The translations under genes and the position numbers were made by a program. 64,000 bases of DNA, taken from Epiperipatus broadwayi (taxonomy: Eukaryota > Onychophora > Udeonychophora > Euonychophora > Peripatidae). The notes under the pieces were generated by a model, which saw only the letters and a program-made list of their open reading frames with translations, was not told the origin of the DNA and did not search any database. This document shows positions 1 through 12,522 of the stretch, piece after piece; within the stretch, counting starts at the first letter, position 1, and each line of letters opens with the position of its first letter. The DNA lies in assembly GCA_028023455.1 (NCBI GenBank), contig JAQFVV010000320.1:952883-1016882 (forward strand), given 5' to 3'.

Positions 1-1760
1 CAAATTATCCCCTCAGAGCTTTCTAACTTGGGACCTATATCAATGAGACTACTAATGATAAAAATAATAGAATCAATAATTAAAAATAAAATTCAAGACA
101 AAATTCTCACAGATATATCTCAATCACAGTTTGCAAAAAAGAGTACATCAACCACTGACACCATATGCCAATTTAAATTTAATAAAAGATCATGTAAGGG
201 GATGAAGGAAATCTTGCCCTATCATGGTCCAACTGGATATTTCAGCAGCATTCAACTTGGTCCAGCCAGAAATCCTGTTGGGATATATTGAAAAAATATT
301 CTGTATCAGATGTGTTTACCCAAATTATAGACAATTTATTGTGCAATAGGAGATATTTGTAACCTTGGATGGGAGGGTAGAATCACAATACTCAATTTCC
401 TAGGGACCTCCTCTAAGTGTGTTATATTTCATAGCATATATAAATCCACTGCTCATAGAAATAGAAGGAAATTTACCAGGGACCTTTACACCCACAATAA
501 ATAAGGAAATTAACCACGTCATACATGGATGATATAGTGGTATTCCTATCATCAAAGAGATACATAGCAAAACTGAAAAAATACTGGAGCAGTACACAAA
601 GGATTTTGGGCAAGAATTTAACTTGAACAAATCTGCAGCATGGAAAATGATCTCGGGCAAAAAAATACCTTTAAAATTTATGGCGGGTCCACAGAAGTTC
701 CTAGGATTTCCAATTGCAAAATCTCCATAAGCAATGAAAAGGGACTATACTAGCTGCCACCCAAAAGATAACTAATGCTCTCTAAAGTGTATCTATCAGT
801 CCATGGGAAGGTCTCACTACTAAATATGTTAATATTTCTCAGAATAAACTATTACCTACCTGGGATAAGCCTTACCAGAGGATTTGAGAAAAATATTAAT
901 TCCCTTTGCTTGAAGCTACTATGGGGGGGGGGGGGGAAGTACCGGCTATCAGCATAAGGAAAATGCAGAAGCCAAAAAATCTAAATGGGAATGTCCTTAC
1001 ATCTAATTTCAACATACTGTTTTTAAAAAGCATTTAACTCTCTATATAAATTCTGCCCAAAATATGAGGAGTTCATAACCCCAGTAATCCCCTCTGATCA
1101 CCCCCTCCAAACAAAGGTACATGGTTAACTGCAGTGCTGGAGCACATATAAAAATATATACAGCCCTCAGCTCTAGCATTTGCTAACAAGATCTCATATT
1201 GGGAGGTGTACAACTTGACCAATGGGGAGATAGGGCTCACTCCTGGTGCACTGGAGATAACCAATAAAGAAATAATATCAAGATGCAGGTATTGAAATGT
1301 AGAAGCTAAATACTTGGACTTCATAGTCAAAATGAACTTAGAGGCACTCCTACAAATGCTTTTCTAGTATTCAAGAGAGAGTTCACTAAGATTGACCCCA
1401 TATGCCAAATTTGCAAAAAGGAAGAAGAGACCATAGAGCACATACTTTATGTATGTCAAGGACTGAGTATCCAGAGAAAAGTAATAAATGATTAAATGAA
1501 AACAAATAAATACATCATTACATCCCTCAAGAACTGCATTAAAAAGGGAATATACCCACTTATAAGAATCTCAACATTCCTGGCCTTCTCCATTTGGAAA
1601 ATTAGATGTAAACTAATTCTTGGACAATCACAAAATAACACTAAACAACTACTAATAAACATTTATTAAGGAAATCAAAAAGAGGGACAAATCAACAGCA
1701 CCAATGGAAATATTTAAGGACACATGGGAATTATTTGATTTATCAGATACCAGTTAACCT
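1..1760 (+). pseudogene. L1-like LINE reverse transcriptase relic, copy 1 (YMDD type)
   Basis: This is a non-LTR retrotransposon RT broken by many stops and frameshifts and cut by the window start. In order, it shows a conserved RT block 1 (PISM..L..KIIESIIKNKIQ, about 40-120), a block with QSQFAKK (about 120-150), and a catalytic-type YMDDIVVFLSS at about 520-555. The L1-type post-RT signature KVYLSVHGKVSLLN..IFLRINYYLP is at 785-860 and a W-G-rich segment at about 915-940. A C-terminal zinc-binding motif C-x2-C-x8-H-x4-C lies around 1400-1460 (QICKKEEETIEHILYVC). The same order is found on the minus strand at 36955-38670. Clade placement (L1/Tx1-like) is inferred from the post-RT region and terminal zinc motif. 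A poly-A-like run near 1900-1911 may mark the 3' end. Confidence 0.7.
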
Positions 1761-1937
1761 GTTTTGGAATATCATCTCAGATTGACAGAAGATATAGATA
1801 TAAGAACTAATAATATAGATATCAGATCTCACATTGTAAACATTTATAACCACTGAGTAAAATGTAAAACCTTAGAATAATAAAAGTAATCTTTTAATAA
1901 TAAAAAAAAAACTATAAATGATAGATGGTCTACTAAA

Positions 1938-1938
<1 letters not shown>

Positions 1939-1968
<30 letters not shown>
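1939..1968. repeat. (GT)n(AT)n microsatellite
   Basis: A short GT run followed directly by an AT run, just beyond the LINE 3' region. Confidence 0.9.
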
Positions 1969-2357
1969 TATACAAATTCTGCAGCTTGCACCTTCTAAAT
2001 TTTAAAGTTTAAATTCCAAGTAAATGCGAAAAATGTTTTTCATATATGGCTAAGCTTTTAAGTAAACAATAACTCAAGCAATGCAAATAGTAGGGATGAA
2101 TCTAATCCAATCAAGATATTACTATATCTCCTATGGATAAACTTTCTGTTTACTTGTCCTCATAGTTTCCAAAATTTCTGAGTCACTAAATATTTAATAT
2201 TTTGCAGCATATGATAAGTTGTTCCATTTTTTCACCTATTGATAGTTTATTTTCTGTAATGTGGGTGGTGTCACTGTATAAATGTAAGCAATAAGTTGTT
2301 ACATCATTTGTTAATATATTTTTAGTGAAGCGTTATGTATATTTGGATTTACACGGA

Positions 2358-2640
2358 GGCTAATCTTCATATAGTAGCACCACTCAGTGCAAGCTACAGC
2401 AATCAATGAATGCAGGAAGGTTTGTGCATAAAATTCCTATCTAGTGCCTACTCATCCAATATCCCTAGATTAGCTTATAGCTTTTGTTAGTGAGAAACCT
2501 TGGATCTGAGATCACTGCATCTAGACATTAGGATCTAATGCAATCCTCCAGCAGCCATCTTTTATCTTATTAACTAACTATAAAGCTTTGAGTCCAAAAT
2601 GAAAACATGTTTTTAATTCAAACTCAACTAGAGGCTAAAC
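2358..2640. mobile_element. Long-TIR MITE family A, partial copy
   Basis: This stretch shares the family A internal sequence: a TIR remnant (ATAGTAGCACCACTCAGTGC), then the block with CCTACTCATCCAATATCCC, then GAGATCACTGCATCTAGA and ATCTAATGCAATCCTCCAGC. The same order is seen at 13640-13850 and 18285-18500. The opposite terminal repeat is missing. There is no coding capacity. A TIR-type non-autonomous DNA transposon is inferred from the better copies. Confidence 0.7.
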
Positions 2641-3858
2641 AAAAATTGAATTATAAGTTGATAGAAATGTCTTTTCTTTAATATTTTTTTTATGAAGTGT
2701 TTTTGTGGACAAACTTTGTCTTGCAACGGACTGCATTTTCTTTTAATTTTTTTATTATTTTCATTAAAGATTTCTCAAATTGATTATTTTTTTATTTTAT
2801 GATAATGTGATGTACAATGGCTTCCCCTGATGTAAAAATACTTGTGAAATGAAATTTCTGTGCATATATTATATGGCTAAAAACAGCCAAATTAAACATC
2901 TTCACCTTCAAAAAGCATTATATAACACAGTAAACTCATCTATTTCTTATTCCATATTATCCAATTATTTTTGAAGCCTTGATTCCTTGCTTCCTCCTAC
3001 CACATTTTAATAAAAGCTATTTCATTAAATCTGCTATCCTATACTTATATCCCCTTACTTTCATTATACAAATCTAAAAAAAAATCTATCTCTTTCATGC
3101 CCCATATAATTTATTCTAATTTTCTTTCACCATTTATACTTCAAAAATTAATGTTCATTCAATTCAATCTCTCATCTCCACATAAAACCATTATTCCACT
3201 TTTGTCCTTTCTCCAAATAACAATAAACTCATTTTAGTGTTATACATTATTTCATATTTTATACAATTCCAAACTATTTTCTTTTTTTATTCATAGTAAT
3301 TTTCCATAACTCTACTTCTTTTTCTCTATCTAACTTATTTATGTATCTTTTATGTATTGTAATATATTCTTAGTACATTTATCCTATTTCTTTTAAAAAT
3401 TAAAAATTGGTGCTATATAAATCCATATATCAACAGAATATAAAACTTCATAACATGTAATATTAAAAGTTTTTATACTTCATTTTTAATATAAAAAATA
3501 TGAATTATATTTAATAAATTTTAAATAATTACATTTAAAATGCCTGTGTGTGTGCGGGAGGGGAAAGGATATTTTGTTCACTGACTTTTTATTTGTTTAT
3601 ATCTATGTTAATACTTATTACCTCTGGGAAATTTCTACATTCTATTGATGTGTAATTTTATCTAGGTGTATAATTCTTCAGAATTCTAGTAATAACTTAA
3701 ATGTAAAAATGTTAAATTAATGCTCTAAAATAAATTAAAATATATAATGAATTGAATAGAAATTATGCTCCTCCTATTATTGTAATGTTGAAAAAGGTGT
3801 TTGACTTCCTAAACAATAATTATTATAAGTTAGAGAAATTAATAACAACTCTGAGTGA
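2641..3858. other. AT-rich stretch, no gene seen
   Basis: Low-complexity A/T-rich DNA with short TG and T runs. I see no coding, RNA or repeat signal. Confidence 0.6.
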
Positions 3859-4133
3859 TAAACCACTAAACATCACATGATCATCATTTCTTATGCTTGC
3901 TCATAACTGTTATTAAAACAGGCAAAACTCTCCATACAGTAGTGCCACTCAATGCAAACCAGAGTAAGCATGAATGCCAGCAGGCTTGTGCATAAAATCT
4001 CTATCTGGTGGCTATTCATCCAATATTCCCAGACTAGTTTTTAGCACTGAGTGGCACTACTGTATGGAGAGTTTGCCTGTTTTAATAAGTTATGAGCAAG
4101 CCTAAGAAATGGTGATCATGTGATGTTTATTGG
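3859..4133. mobile_element. Family A MITE, short deletion derivative with ~105-bp TIRs
   Basis: The left arm from 3859 (AAACCACTAAACATCACATG) through GGCAAAACTCTCCATACAGT is the inverted complement of the right arm ending near 4133. The right arm carries ACTGTATGGAGAGTTTGCCT, ATGAGCAAGC and GATCATGTGATGTTTATTGG. The arms are about 105 bp and enclose about 65 bp of family A interior. Long arms around a short non-coding centre are typical of MITEs or foldback elements. It shows the full outer end of family A, which several other copies lack. Confidence 0.8.
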
Positions 4134-4169
4134 TTCAACACCAATCCTGGTTAATAGGATAGTGGTGGC

Positions 4170-4540
4170 TATGGTTATTAAAGAACCAAAGACACCAAAA
4201 TGTATGGGTACCTAACGGCATTCAGACCTATATGACTATATAAGCTAATGAGTTTGGATTGAAAATATTATTGTGTTTTCAATTTTAGACTCATAGTTTT
4301 GAAGTTAAGTATCGATAAAATGTGGCTGTTGGAGGGTTGCATTAGATCCTAAGATCTAGGTGCAGTGCTCTCAGATCCAAGGCTCCTCACTGATGAAAGC
4401 CACAAGCTAGAATCTAGACTGGGGATAATGGATGAGTAGGCACTACATAGGAATTTTATTCACAATCCTTTTGGCATCCATTGATTATTCTGGCTTGCAC
4501 TGAGTGGCACTTACTGTATGGAGAGTTTTGCCTGTTTTTA
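4170..4540 (+). mobile_element. Family A MITE, half element
   Basis: It runs from AAGACACCAAAATGTATGGG through GGAGGGTTGCATTAGATCCT and CAGTGCTCTCAGATCCAAGG to the TIR segment ending TGGAGAGTTTTGCCTGTTTT. It closely matches 14850-15200. It contains one interior half and one terminal repeat; the opposite arm is absent or is represented by the adjacent copy at 3859-4133. Confidence 0.75.
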
Positions 4541-5547
4541 ACTCTTGATGTAATGCAGTTGCTGAGATTGGTTGATCTCAAGAGTAAAAGATTATTCATG
4601 GGATAATCATTAAATGAGAGGAGGGGGACTCAGTCAATTGAACAGAATTGTTGTATTTAAATACCTCTTGGTCACACCAAATGTCATTACAATTTCCTAA
4701 ATTAACTGATATATATACATATTTTTTTAAATAAATACCGATATCAACTTTAAGCTTTTTCAGTTCATTAAATTGCTTGCAACATGAGGTATATAATGTC
4801 TTAAATTTGTGGTGGGAAGCTGTCTGATATAAAATAATAAAAGCTGATATGTGTGAGCCTGTATAAATCTGTATTAAATTTATTTAATTTGGATTTATTA
4901 TTTCAATTAATCTTATTTTTTGTTTTTGCTTTTAGCAGACTCACCACAGAATCAAGTTTATGGACTGATATAAGGAATATGAAATGTCTTCCTCGACTCT
5001 AAAGTGAACTGCAAATTCAGTTTGTATAATAACCAAATGTAAATAAATATAAAACTACTGTAAATACATTGAAAATTTTACATATAAATAAAAATTTTTG
5101 TTTCATTAAAATTTTTCCATGGTTGTTTAATATAGTTTAAATTTTTTTATATTAATATTTTTTCAATTTTTTAAGATTAATATTTTATTAAATATTTAAT
5201 ATAATTCATTTAACATTATGTAAAACAGAATTATTGCTTAAAATAAAATTAATAAAGTTTGGGCTAAGACTGAAATTGATCACTATTAGTGATATTTTTC
5301 TTTACAGAAATTTAAATAGTTCACAGCAGAACAAATATTTCAAACAATCCATCTGCTACCCAAGAAAAACAGTGGTGGAAAAAAATTATCATCAGTCATT
5401 CCAATTATCATGTGGCAATGATTTTTAGCACGTTACCATTCTTGTATTACATTCTAGCTAAGAATAACTAGATATCTTTTTTATCAATCAAATATTAGGT
5501 CATAGTGTGTAACTACAGCAGCAAGTAAATCATTACATTATAAATCA
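4541..5547. other. AT-rich stretch, no gene seen
   Basis: Very A/T-rich. The 64-codon ORF at 5234-5428 has no recognisable motif and a composition like its surroundings, so I do not call it a gene. Confidence 0.6.
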
Positions 5548-7740
5548 TCCTTGTTTCCAACCATTGTCAATCCATTACAGAATTAAGATATCTCCAAATT
5601 TAATCCAGTTTTCTGATTACTAGTCTCTCTTTAAAACACATAAGAAAATTTTTTTGTTATTTCATCCATCCATCTTACACATGGTCTCTTTCTATGTCTT
5701 AAATCATTTGGAACCCACTTTAAAACTTGAATTGTTCATATATTAAATTTTCTATCAATATGACATAACTCCATTTCAGTCTCTTAATACTTTTAATGAT
5801 GTCACTCATATCTACTTATTTTCTAACCCATGTATCTCATCTTGATCTCTTTTTGTTACTCATTGAGTAGTGTCCAAATCTCTAAGCCATAAATAAGAAA
5901 TGATCAAACATATTTATTAAAAATTTACACATCTTTCCTTTTAATATTGTTTCTACCAAAAGTAATCTATCCAAATTTAATCCTATGGTTAATTTCATCC
6001 AATATATAATCTGATCAAGATATTTGCAATTGTTAAATTCTTCTAATTCAAGATCAACAGTCTTTGTTTTCTTCTGAAAATATTCATTGAATATTACTTT
6101 AGTCTTTTTAGCATTTATTTTTAATCCTACTTTTTATTTTCATCTGATAACTTTTGCAACATTTGCCGAAGTGTTATTTGCAAAAACATCACAGAAAACT
6201 CCAAAATCTAAATGACTTAAATAATCTCCATTTATTTTACTCCTTAAGATTTCCATTTTAATTCACAAAATACTCCTTATAAAACTGCTGCAAAAAGTTT
6301 TAGAGAAATTACTCTCATACTCTTCTCATTATTAATTTTCTTAGTATCATCATGTAATCTAATTGGTTGCATTTTGATAAATATTCTTCAGAATAACATC
6401 AGTCTATATCTTGATTATCTAATGATTTAATCACTATGGAAATGTTTATAAAATCAAATGCTCTTCCATAACCTACATATCCCAAGTATAAGGGCAGCTC
6501 CTATTCGTCAAACTTTTTTCAATAATTGGATATGATCCACTGTGCTAAAACCACTTTTAAATCCAGATTGTTCTTTTGCTTTATGAGAATCCAAAGTTAA
6601 CTATAGATGATTTGTGTTTATCTTGATTAAAATTTTGTATAGAACTAATAGAAGACTGACCTTTTTTATCATCTTTCTTAAATATCATTGTCATTATCAT
6701 ATTATTCCAATCATCTTTTGCATCTTTATCATTTAGACATTTGGCATAAAATTTTATCAATATTTTTTTCCTGATTTTTTTTTATGATATCCTGGAACTG
6801 TTCTTTTCATTTCATATCATATGCCAGTCAATTCAGATTTTTTTATTGCTATAGAATTCTCCCATATGTTATCCTTCTTTTTAGTAATAATTCCTTTTTT
6901 TTTCTTTTTGCAGAAATAATTTTCCTTCCAATATTAAGAGTTTGTTTTACACGTTTGATACTTTTATTCTCTTGTTAATTCACAATTATAATTTTATATA
7001 TCATTATTAACTCTTTTATACCATTTTGAAAAATTCTAGATATTTTTCTTTAATGGATTATTTTTACAAATGTTTATATTCCTTTTTTTTTTTCATATAT
7101 TATTTTGTCTCATAAAAAATTTACTGGTAAATTGGTTTCTTTTTTAAACCAGTTATTTTTCCTGCAGTTCTTAAAAATGTACCAATTAATTTCTTATTGA
7201 TTTCATTCACATCTGAATCATCTTCAAAATCTTTTAATATTTTCAAACAATTTTCAAATTCTAATTTAAATTCACTGGACTGTTCCTGAAGATTAAAAAT
7301 ATCAATCGATATTATTTTTAATAATTTGCATCTGTCTAATTTTACATTAATATGTATCTTACATCTCACTAATTGATGATCACTTCTTGAGTTGAAACTT
7401 TTAAGAACAATATAATCCTAAAACCTGTTTTCTATTAGTCAAAATAAAATTCAATTCTGCTGTAATTTCATTTAGATGCTTCCATGTCCATTTTTCTTAA
7501 ATAAAGAATCCATAAAGTTTTTATTTTTTTTTGCAAACTCCAAAAGTCTATCTATATCCTATCTCACTTCTATTACCATAACCAATTTTTCTCACATCAG
7601 TTTTATCTTTTATTTATCACTTCTGGCATTAAATTCCATGACAATTTAAAAATATTGTTCAGCTAATCAAAGCATTTTGTACATTCATATAAAAATTCTC
7701 TTCTTCACAATTATTATTGTCTTGATAAGATTCACACATT
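5548..7740 (-). pseudogene. RTE-type LINE, decayed copy
   Basis: Read on the minus strand this follows the well-preserved RTE at 60445-63690 nearly end to end. The 3' end lies near 5550, with the terminal block for RW.DEIRK...W near 5670-5690. The RT core lies at 6000-6700. The linker ORF at 7121-7369 aligns residue for residue with the linker of the 60-63 kb copy (RCK.H.NVKL.R.KLL, then DFE.DSD.NEIN). Part of the endonuclease lies at 7390-7740. Frameshifts and stops are frequent, so it cannot make protein. The 5' end is truncated within the endonuclease. Confidence 0.85.
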
Positions 7741-8128
7741 TCTATATTCTAATTAGTTGGATTCGTGTTATCAAGTCTTCAGCAGAGTATTTGTGAATAT
7801 ATTTGTAAATAAATAAGTATTCAAAAATTTTATTTTTCTCTCTTTTAAATAGAATCACACATTTTAAATTTGGATATTACTATGATGATGAATTGGGGGG
7901 GCGGAGGCATCTCTAGAGTCACCTGATTATATCCCCATTCCAAGATGAAATATACTATTAGTAATGAGGTGATTGGTTTTGTATGTGAATTGATATGGGT
8001 AACAAGCTTTTACATGCTTATGTTTGGTTTTATTTATCAAATGTTACATATATTTAAATGTGTTTTGACCCATGTCTTGGATTTATTATTTACACCTGAG
8101 TGTATATTTAATTAATACATATAATCAT
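7741..8128. other. AT-rich spacer, no gene seen
   Basis: A/T-rich spacer between two RTE remnants, with a short G run near 7898. Nothing else is recognisable. Confidence 0.5.
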
Positions 8129-8490
8129 CATCATTTTCACCCACTATTGATCCATTGCAAAATAAAGCTCTCTCCAAGTTTAATTCAGTTTCTCCAATTT
8201 ATAATCTCTTCTCCACATCACTCCAGCATTTTTTATTTCATCCATTAACTTACATGTGCTTTCTTTCTAGCTCTTCTATCATCTCTTGGAATCCAGTTTA
8301 AAATTTCAACTGTTTATCTATTATATATTTTTTAATAATATATCCAACACAGCTCCATTTCAGTTTTTTAATTATTAAATGATGTCAGTAACATCTGTTC
8401 TCTCACCTATGTATTTTGTTTCCAATCTCTTTTTGTTACTCCTAACTTACATCTCTCCATACTGTGATTGCAATGCTATGAATATATGTT
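8129..8490 (-). mobile_element. RTE LINE 3' fragment
   Basis: Matches the 3' end of the RTE at 60465-60830 in order: ATCATCATC tail, TTGATCCATTGCA, CTCTCCAAGTTTAATTCAG, the TTTCATCCATT block and the CTCCATTTCAG block. It is 5'-truncated. Copies of this size that keep only the 3' end are the usual product of incomplete target-primed reverse transcription. Confidence 0.85.
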
Positions 8491-8559
8491 TTGCAAAAGT
8501 TTTATTTTCTTGAAGAGATCACATATTAATTTAAACAATAAATGTCACTTTTGATATGG

Positions 8560-8571
8560 GGGGGGGGGGGG
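8560..8571. repeat. G homopolymer
   Basis: A run of about 12 G in otherwise AT-rich DNA. A similar run lies near 925-937 inside the first LINE relic. Confidence 0.85.
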
Positions 8572-8697
8572 CAAACTCTGGCATCCATTGATAAGATATA
8601 TGCTCTGGAATAAAATATATAGTATATAGTGAGAAAGTAGTTATTAGTTTCTTTGTGCATTGATATGGGTAATTAGCTATTTATTTATTTTCATGTT

Positions 8698-8855
8698 TAT
8701 ATCATCATCATCAACCATTATCAATCCATTACAGGATGAAGATCTCTCCAAGTTCAATTTATCTCCAATCTTTAGCTTCTCTTCTCCACATCACCTCTGC
8801 ACACTTTCTTATTTCATTCATCCATCTCACATGTGGTCTCTTTCTTATATATGGT
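8698..8855 (-). mobile_element. RTE LINE 3' fragment
   Basis: The last ~150 bp of the RTE: ATCATCATC tail, CAACCATTATCAATCCATTA, the CTCTCCAAGTTC block and the CATCCATCTCACATGTGGTC block. This is a second, independent 5'-truncated insertion beside the one at 8129-8490. Confidence 0.85.
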
Positions 8856-10640
8856 TTCATTAATCAACTTTGTTATACATACAGTACATAGTAACTACAA
8901 CTTGATTCACAAAGTTGAACTTCCTGCACGCATACCTTTGTCGTCTTTCTTCACTTTAGGTAAAGAAATTAATGGCTATTAATAATCATATCATTCCTAG
9001 CTCAGATATATATATTAAATCTAATAAATCGTCCAAATAAATATTGTGGCATTACAATATTTTTACTCATATATTATATATAACATTTATTTTCTATTTA
9101 CATTTAATTTTAAAAATAGACGCACACAGACATATATTTGTAGTATAACTAAAAATAAGTAATAGATTGAATGGAATGATCTTGTTTAAAAAATAGCATG
9201 TAAACTCTTGCAAATGCTAATACCCAAATTTTTATTTATTGGCCACCAAAATGAGATATCTCTTTAATACGATTACCAACTAATTCAGGCATTTGAGAGA
9301 ATGAAATTTAATTGTATATTGAATATTCAACAATAATATAATTTTGCATTAATTTTTTCCAAAGGCATAATAACTCTCATTTTAAATAATATTAGGGAAA
9401 AACCAAATCACTTATTAATGAAAGTTCTTTTCAATAAGTAATGAAGACTGATCTAATATTTAAAATCAGTCAGAATATAATTAGTAGTTACAATTTATCA
9501 CCTGAAATAGCATATTATCATTAGTAAGAGATGGAAAGTCCGGATTATTCATAGTATGAGAAAATTCATTTAAGTAAATGAGATTTCATAGATAAAACAA
9601 AAATAAAATTAGGATGGGTTAAAAATGCTGAATAGGTTGATCTTGTTATTTTTCAAGAATATAAAAATGTTTGAGAAAAGCCATAAATAAAATTTTAGAT
9701 CAACAAAATTTCAGCAATTCTGTTAGAATAAAAATCCTCAGAAATTTGAAACTTATTACTCTTATACTTCATAAATATTTAGTTTTATTTACATCATAAT
9801 TTTTTTAAAAAAAATAAAAAAGTGAAGCAGAATTAATTGCATAAGTAGTTCTAACTTTTAGTCACTTATAATTTATACATTACATAATGCAAGTTTCACA
9901 AAAAGTATTACCATAATCAATCTATTTGGCTCATCTATTAATGACATCAACATAGGTAAGTCTAAAAAAACATTGAATAATGCAGAGAAGATTAACAGTA
10001 ATAGCCAAATATTAATTTATCCACAAAGATTGAAACCTGGAAGATGGTTTCAAAAACTGCTCTAAAAGTGTGACATCAGTTTCTTTTAGTTTGGTTGCTG
10101 ACCCAGGTTATATGATTTAATTATAAATTCATAATTTAAATTAGTAAATAACAAAGAATAACACTATATGATAAACATTATAAAGTTGTGATTAAATGAA
10201 CATATGTAATATATATGTAATGCATAAAGAAATAAATGGTTAACAATACAAGAAAAAATTTAACCTCAACTTGGATTTTGCTTGTAGATACCAGATTCTT
10301 TATTTAACAAAATCTATGCTGAAAATATTTTTAAAAAACTACAAAGATATCAAAGATAATCTACAATTAATTATCTTAGTTATATTATGAAATAATTTAA
10401 CTACAAAAACAAAATAATACCAATGACAATTTTAAAAAAGTTTATAATTTTAAAGCTTAGTCATCCTTCTTTATCACGATTATGAGACTTCAGCTTTAAT
10501 ATAATTCATAAGTCTAAATTAATTTTTTCAACAAAATATCTGTACGATGTTTGTCAGAATTAAGCAAAAATAAGAACAAAAAATGTTAATTATATCTTTA
10601 ATTCTAAATGGTATTTCCATTGCTTTTCTTTACTTATTGT
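8856..10640. other. AT-rich stretch, no gene seen
   Basis: I find no ORF with family motifs, no RNA-like fold and no long inverted repeat here. Confidence 0.55.
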
Positions 10641-10917
10641 AATATTTATAAACTTGTTGCAAAAGAGTCTTAAGAAAAGGTAAAATAATTTAAATTTAAA
10701 ATTTATATTGCGCTAAGCATGCTTTTGATAGAATACTGCCAGAATCATAGCTCTGTCTGATTTCGCACTTAAAAAGCTGCTACCTTTTAACTGCGAAATA
10801 AGACAGAGCTATGATTCTGGCAGGGTTCTGCCGAAAGCATGATTAGCAAAATATAATTTTAAATTTAAATTATTTTACCTTTTCTTAACTCTCATTTATA
10901 ACAAGTTTATAAATATT
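10641..10917. mobile_element. Hairpin MITE, 277-bp near-perfect inverted repeat
   Basis: The left arm runs from 10641 (AATATTTATAAACTTGTT) to 10767 and the right arm from 10792 to 10917, with a 24-bp loop. The arms are near-complementary along their whole ~126 bp, including AGAATCATAGCTCTGTCTGA against its complement and GGTAAAATAATTTAAATTTA against its complement. It has no coding capacity. It differs in sequence from family A and from the 55.5-kb MITE. The transposon superfamily is undetermined. Confidence 0.85.
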
Positions 10918-11309
10918 ATAATTATATCAGTATACAGAGAAAATAGTGTGGAAATAATAAATGGAAAGTTTAGAAAAATGTGTTAAAAAGTATGTTAAAA
11001 AAATATTTGTTAATGGGAAAATTAAAAAAGTGAAAGATATTAAAGTTTTAACATATACTTAAAGGACAAAAAAATAGTGATATATGTTATCTTGGGCTGT
11101 AAAAGACATTTTTTTTTATAAGTAATCTTAAGACAGAGAATAATTGTAAGACGGGAATTAGAAGTTAGATATTAAGGACAGGGATTAAATTTGTTTTAAG
11201 CAAATAAATTGTAGTAAAGAAAGAATATATTGATAATAAAAAAAAAGGAATTATAAATTATATTGGCACCCAGCCAAAAAGTCAGTAGAATTTAAAATTG
11301 TATTCCAAA

Positions 11310-11448
11310 CAATAGATTGTAGTCAAGTGTTGTTAGTCGAGAGATCATCGCACCTGCCTTGCAAGCAAGTAGTTGGTTGCAGACGGGTGTGGGTTCACTT
11401 CCCGGCCGATGCTATGACATATGGAGAAAAAAAAACCAATAGATTGTA
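11310..11448 (+). mobile_element. tRNA-derived SINE, family S copy 1, with 12-bp TSD
   Basis: Direct repeats CAATAGATTGTA at 11310-11321 and 11437-11448 flank a ~115-bp body. The body has a pol III A-box-like TTAGTCGAGAGATCATCG, an anticodon-arm-like CTTGC-loop-GCAAG fold around 11357-11370, a B-box-like GGTTCACTTCC, and GGCCGATGCTATGACAT before an A-rich tail. It consists of little more than the tRNA-like unit. A tail plus TSD points to LINE-mediated retroposition, possibly by the RTE present here, but no shared tail is evident. Confidence 0.85.
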
Positions 11449-12386
11449 TTGTCTACTATTCCAATGTGACAGGCAAGCAGAAAATTTTTTAAAATCATTT
11501 TTCTTAAATAGGAGTTGAACCAAAAACTTTTAAATCTAAAGTCAATCACTTTATTACTGGGCCAATTGTTCAGAACAGTAGTTTCATTATGAATATTATT
11601 TGAAGCAAGTTTTTTTAGGCTTTATCAATCATACATTTTGTTTATCACAAACGATAAAAATCAAAAGTAATATTTACAAATTTACCAAAAATCAGATACT
11701 ATAATGAAGAATATAAAATAAAATTTATAAACTTATTTAGAATATTTGAAATCTATTTTAAATAAATACTATGGTGTAAATTAAAATATGTTGACTGGAA
11801 AACAATTACTAGCCTTATATTGATAACCTAATCTTTCATATTATTAAATCAATTTATATGATAGCTATATGGATCTGATATTATTTAGGTATCTTGACTT
11901 TTTACCAAACTAGCATGACTCTTTTAGTTTAATATTTGGCAGCTGTAATTTTTCTTACTGATTACAAATAGATGGTGGAGGGTTTACAGTAGTGCACTCA
12001 GGCTTCTTTTTATTTTAGAACTAAAGAAAAATTACTTCTATTAAATGCAATTAAAAGCCATAAATTTGTCTTCTAAGTTATTCATGATTTCACTACTTTT
12101 ATATATACATATCAATTTTCTTATACTTTTTAAAGCTCTGATTCTCTTAATATATAATTAATATTTACTAAGGCATTAAACCTTTAAGCCTGTGCCTTGA
12201 AAGTACGAAGGTAGGGACCTCTACGGGTCTTAACCACAAGCTTACTCTTCGGAAGAAAAGGGATAATTATGAATATAAATTTTATATTTTCTAATTCCTT
12301 TTGCTGTGTATGTGTATGTTGATATTTTTTACACACACACACATATATATATATACACACACAAATGTAGAAACTTTGAGAGAGAG
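11449..12386. repeat. AT-rich spacer with a CA/TA microsatellite
   Basis: Mostly featureless A/T-rich DNA. The only repeat is a (CA)n(TA)n tract at about 12330-12363. The small ORFs around it come from the repeat. Confidence 0.6.
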
Positions 12387-12522
12387 AAAAAGTTACAAAC
12401 AAGTTGCAATGATGTTAGCCAAGAGGTAATCGCAGCTGCCTTGCAAGCAAGTAATTGGTTGCAGACGGTTGTGGATTTGCATCCCAGCCGATGCTGTGAC
12501 ATATAAAAAAAAAAAGTTACAA
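12387..12522 (+). mobile_element. tRNA-derived SINE, family S copy 2, with TSD
   Basis: Direct repeats AAAAGTTACAA at 12387-12397 and 12512-12522 flank a body with GTTAGCCAAGAGGTAATCGC (A-box region), CTTGCAAGCAAG (anticodon arm) and GGATTTGCATCCCAGCCGAT (T-arm region, decayed B box), then an A-rich tail. It is closest to copy 1: both carry a TGC-type loop and the segment GGTTGCAGACGG. Confidence 0.85.

Noticed and set aside
11310-11448. A genuine tRNA gene
   Set aside because: The acceptor stem does not pair, an A tail and a 12-bp target duplication surround it, and four related copies exist in the window. It is a SINE.
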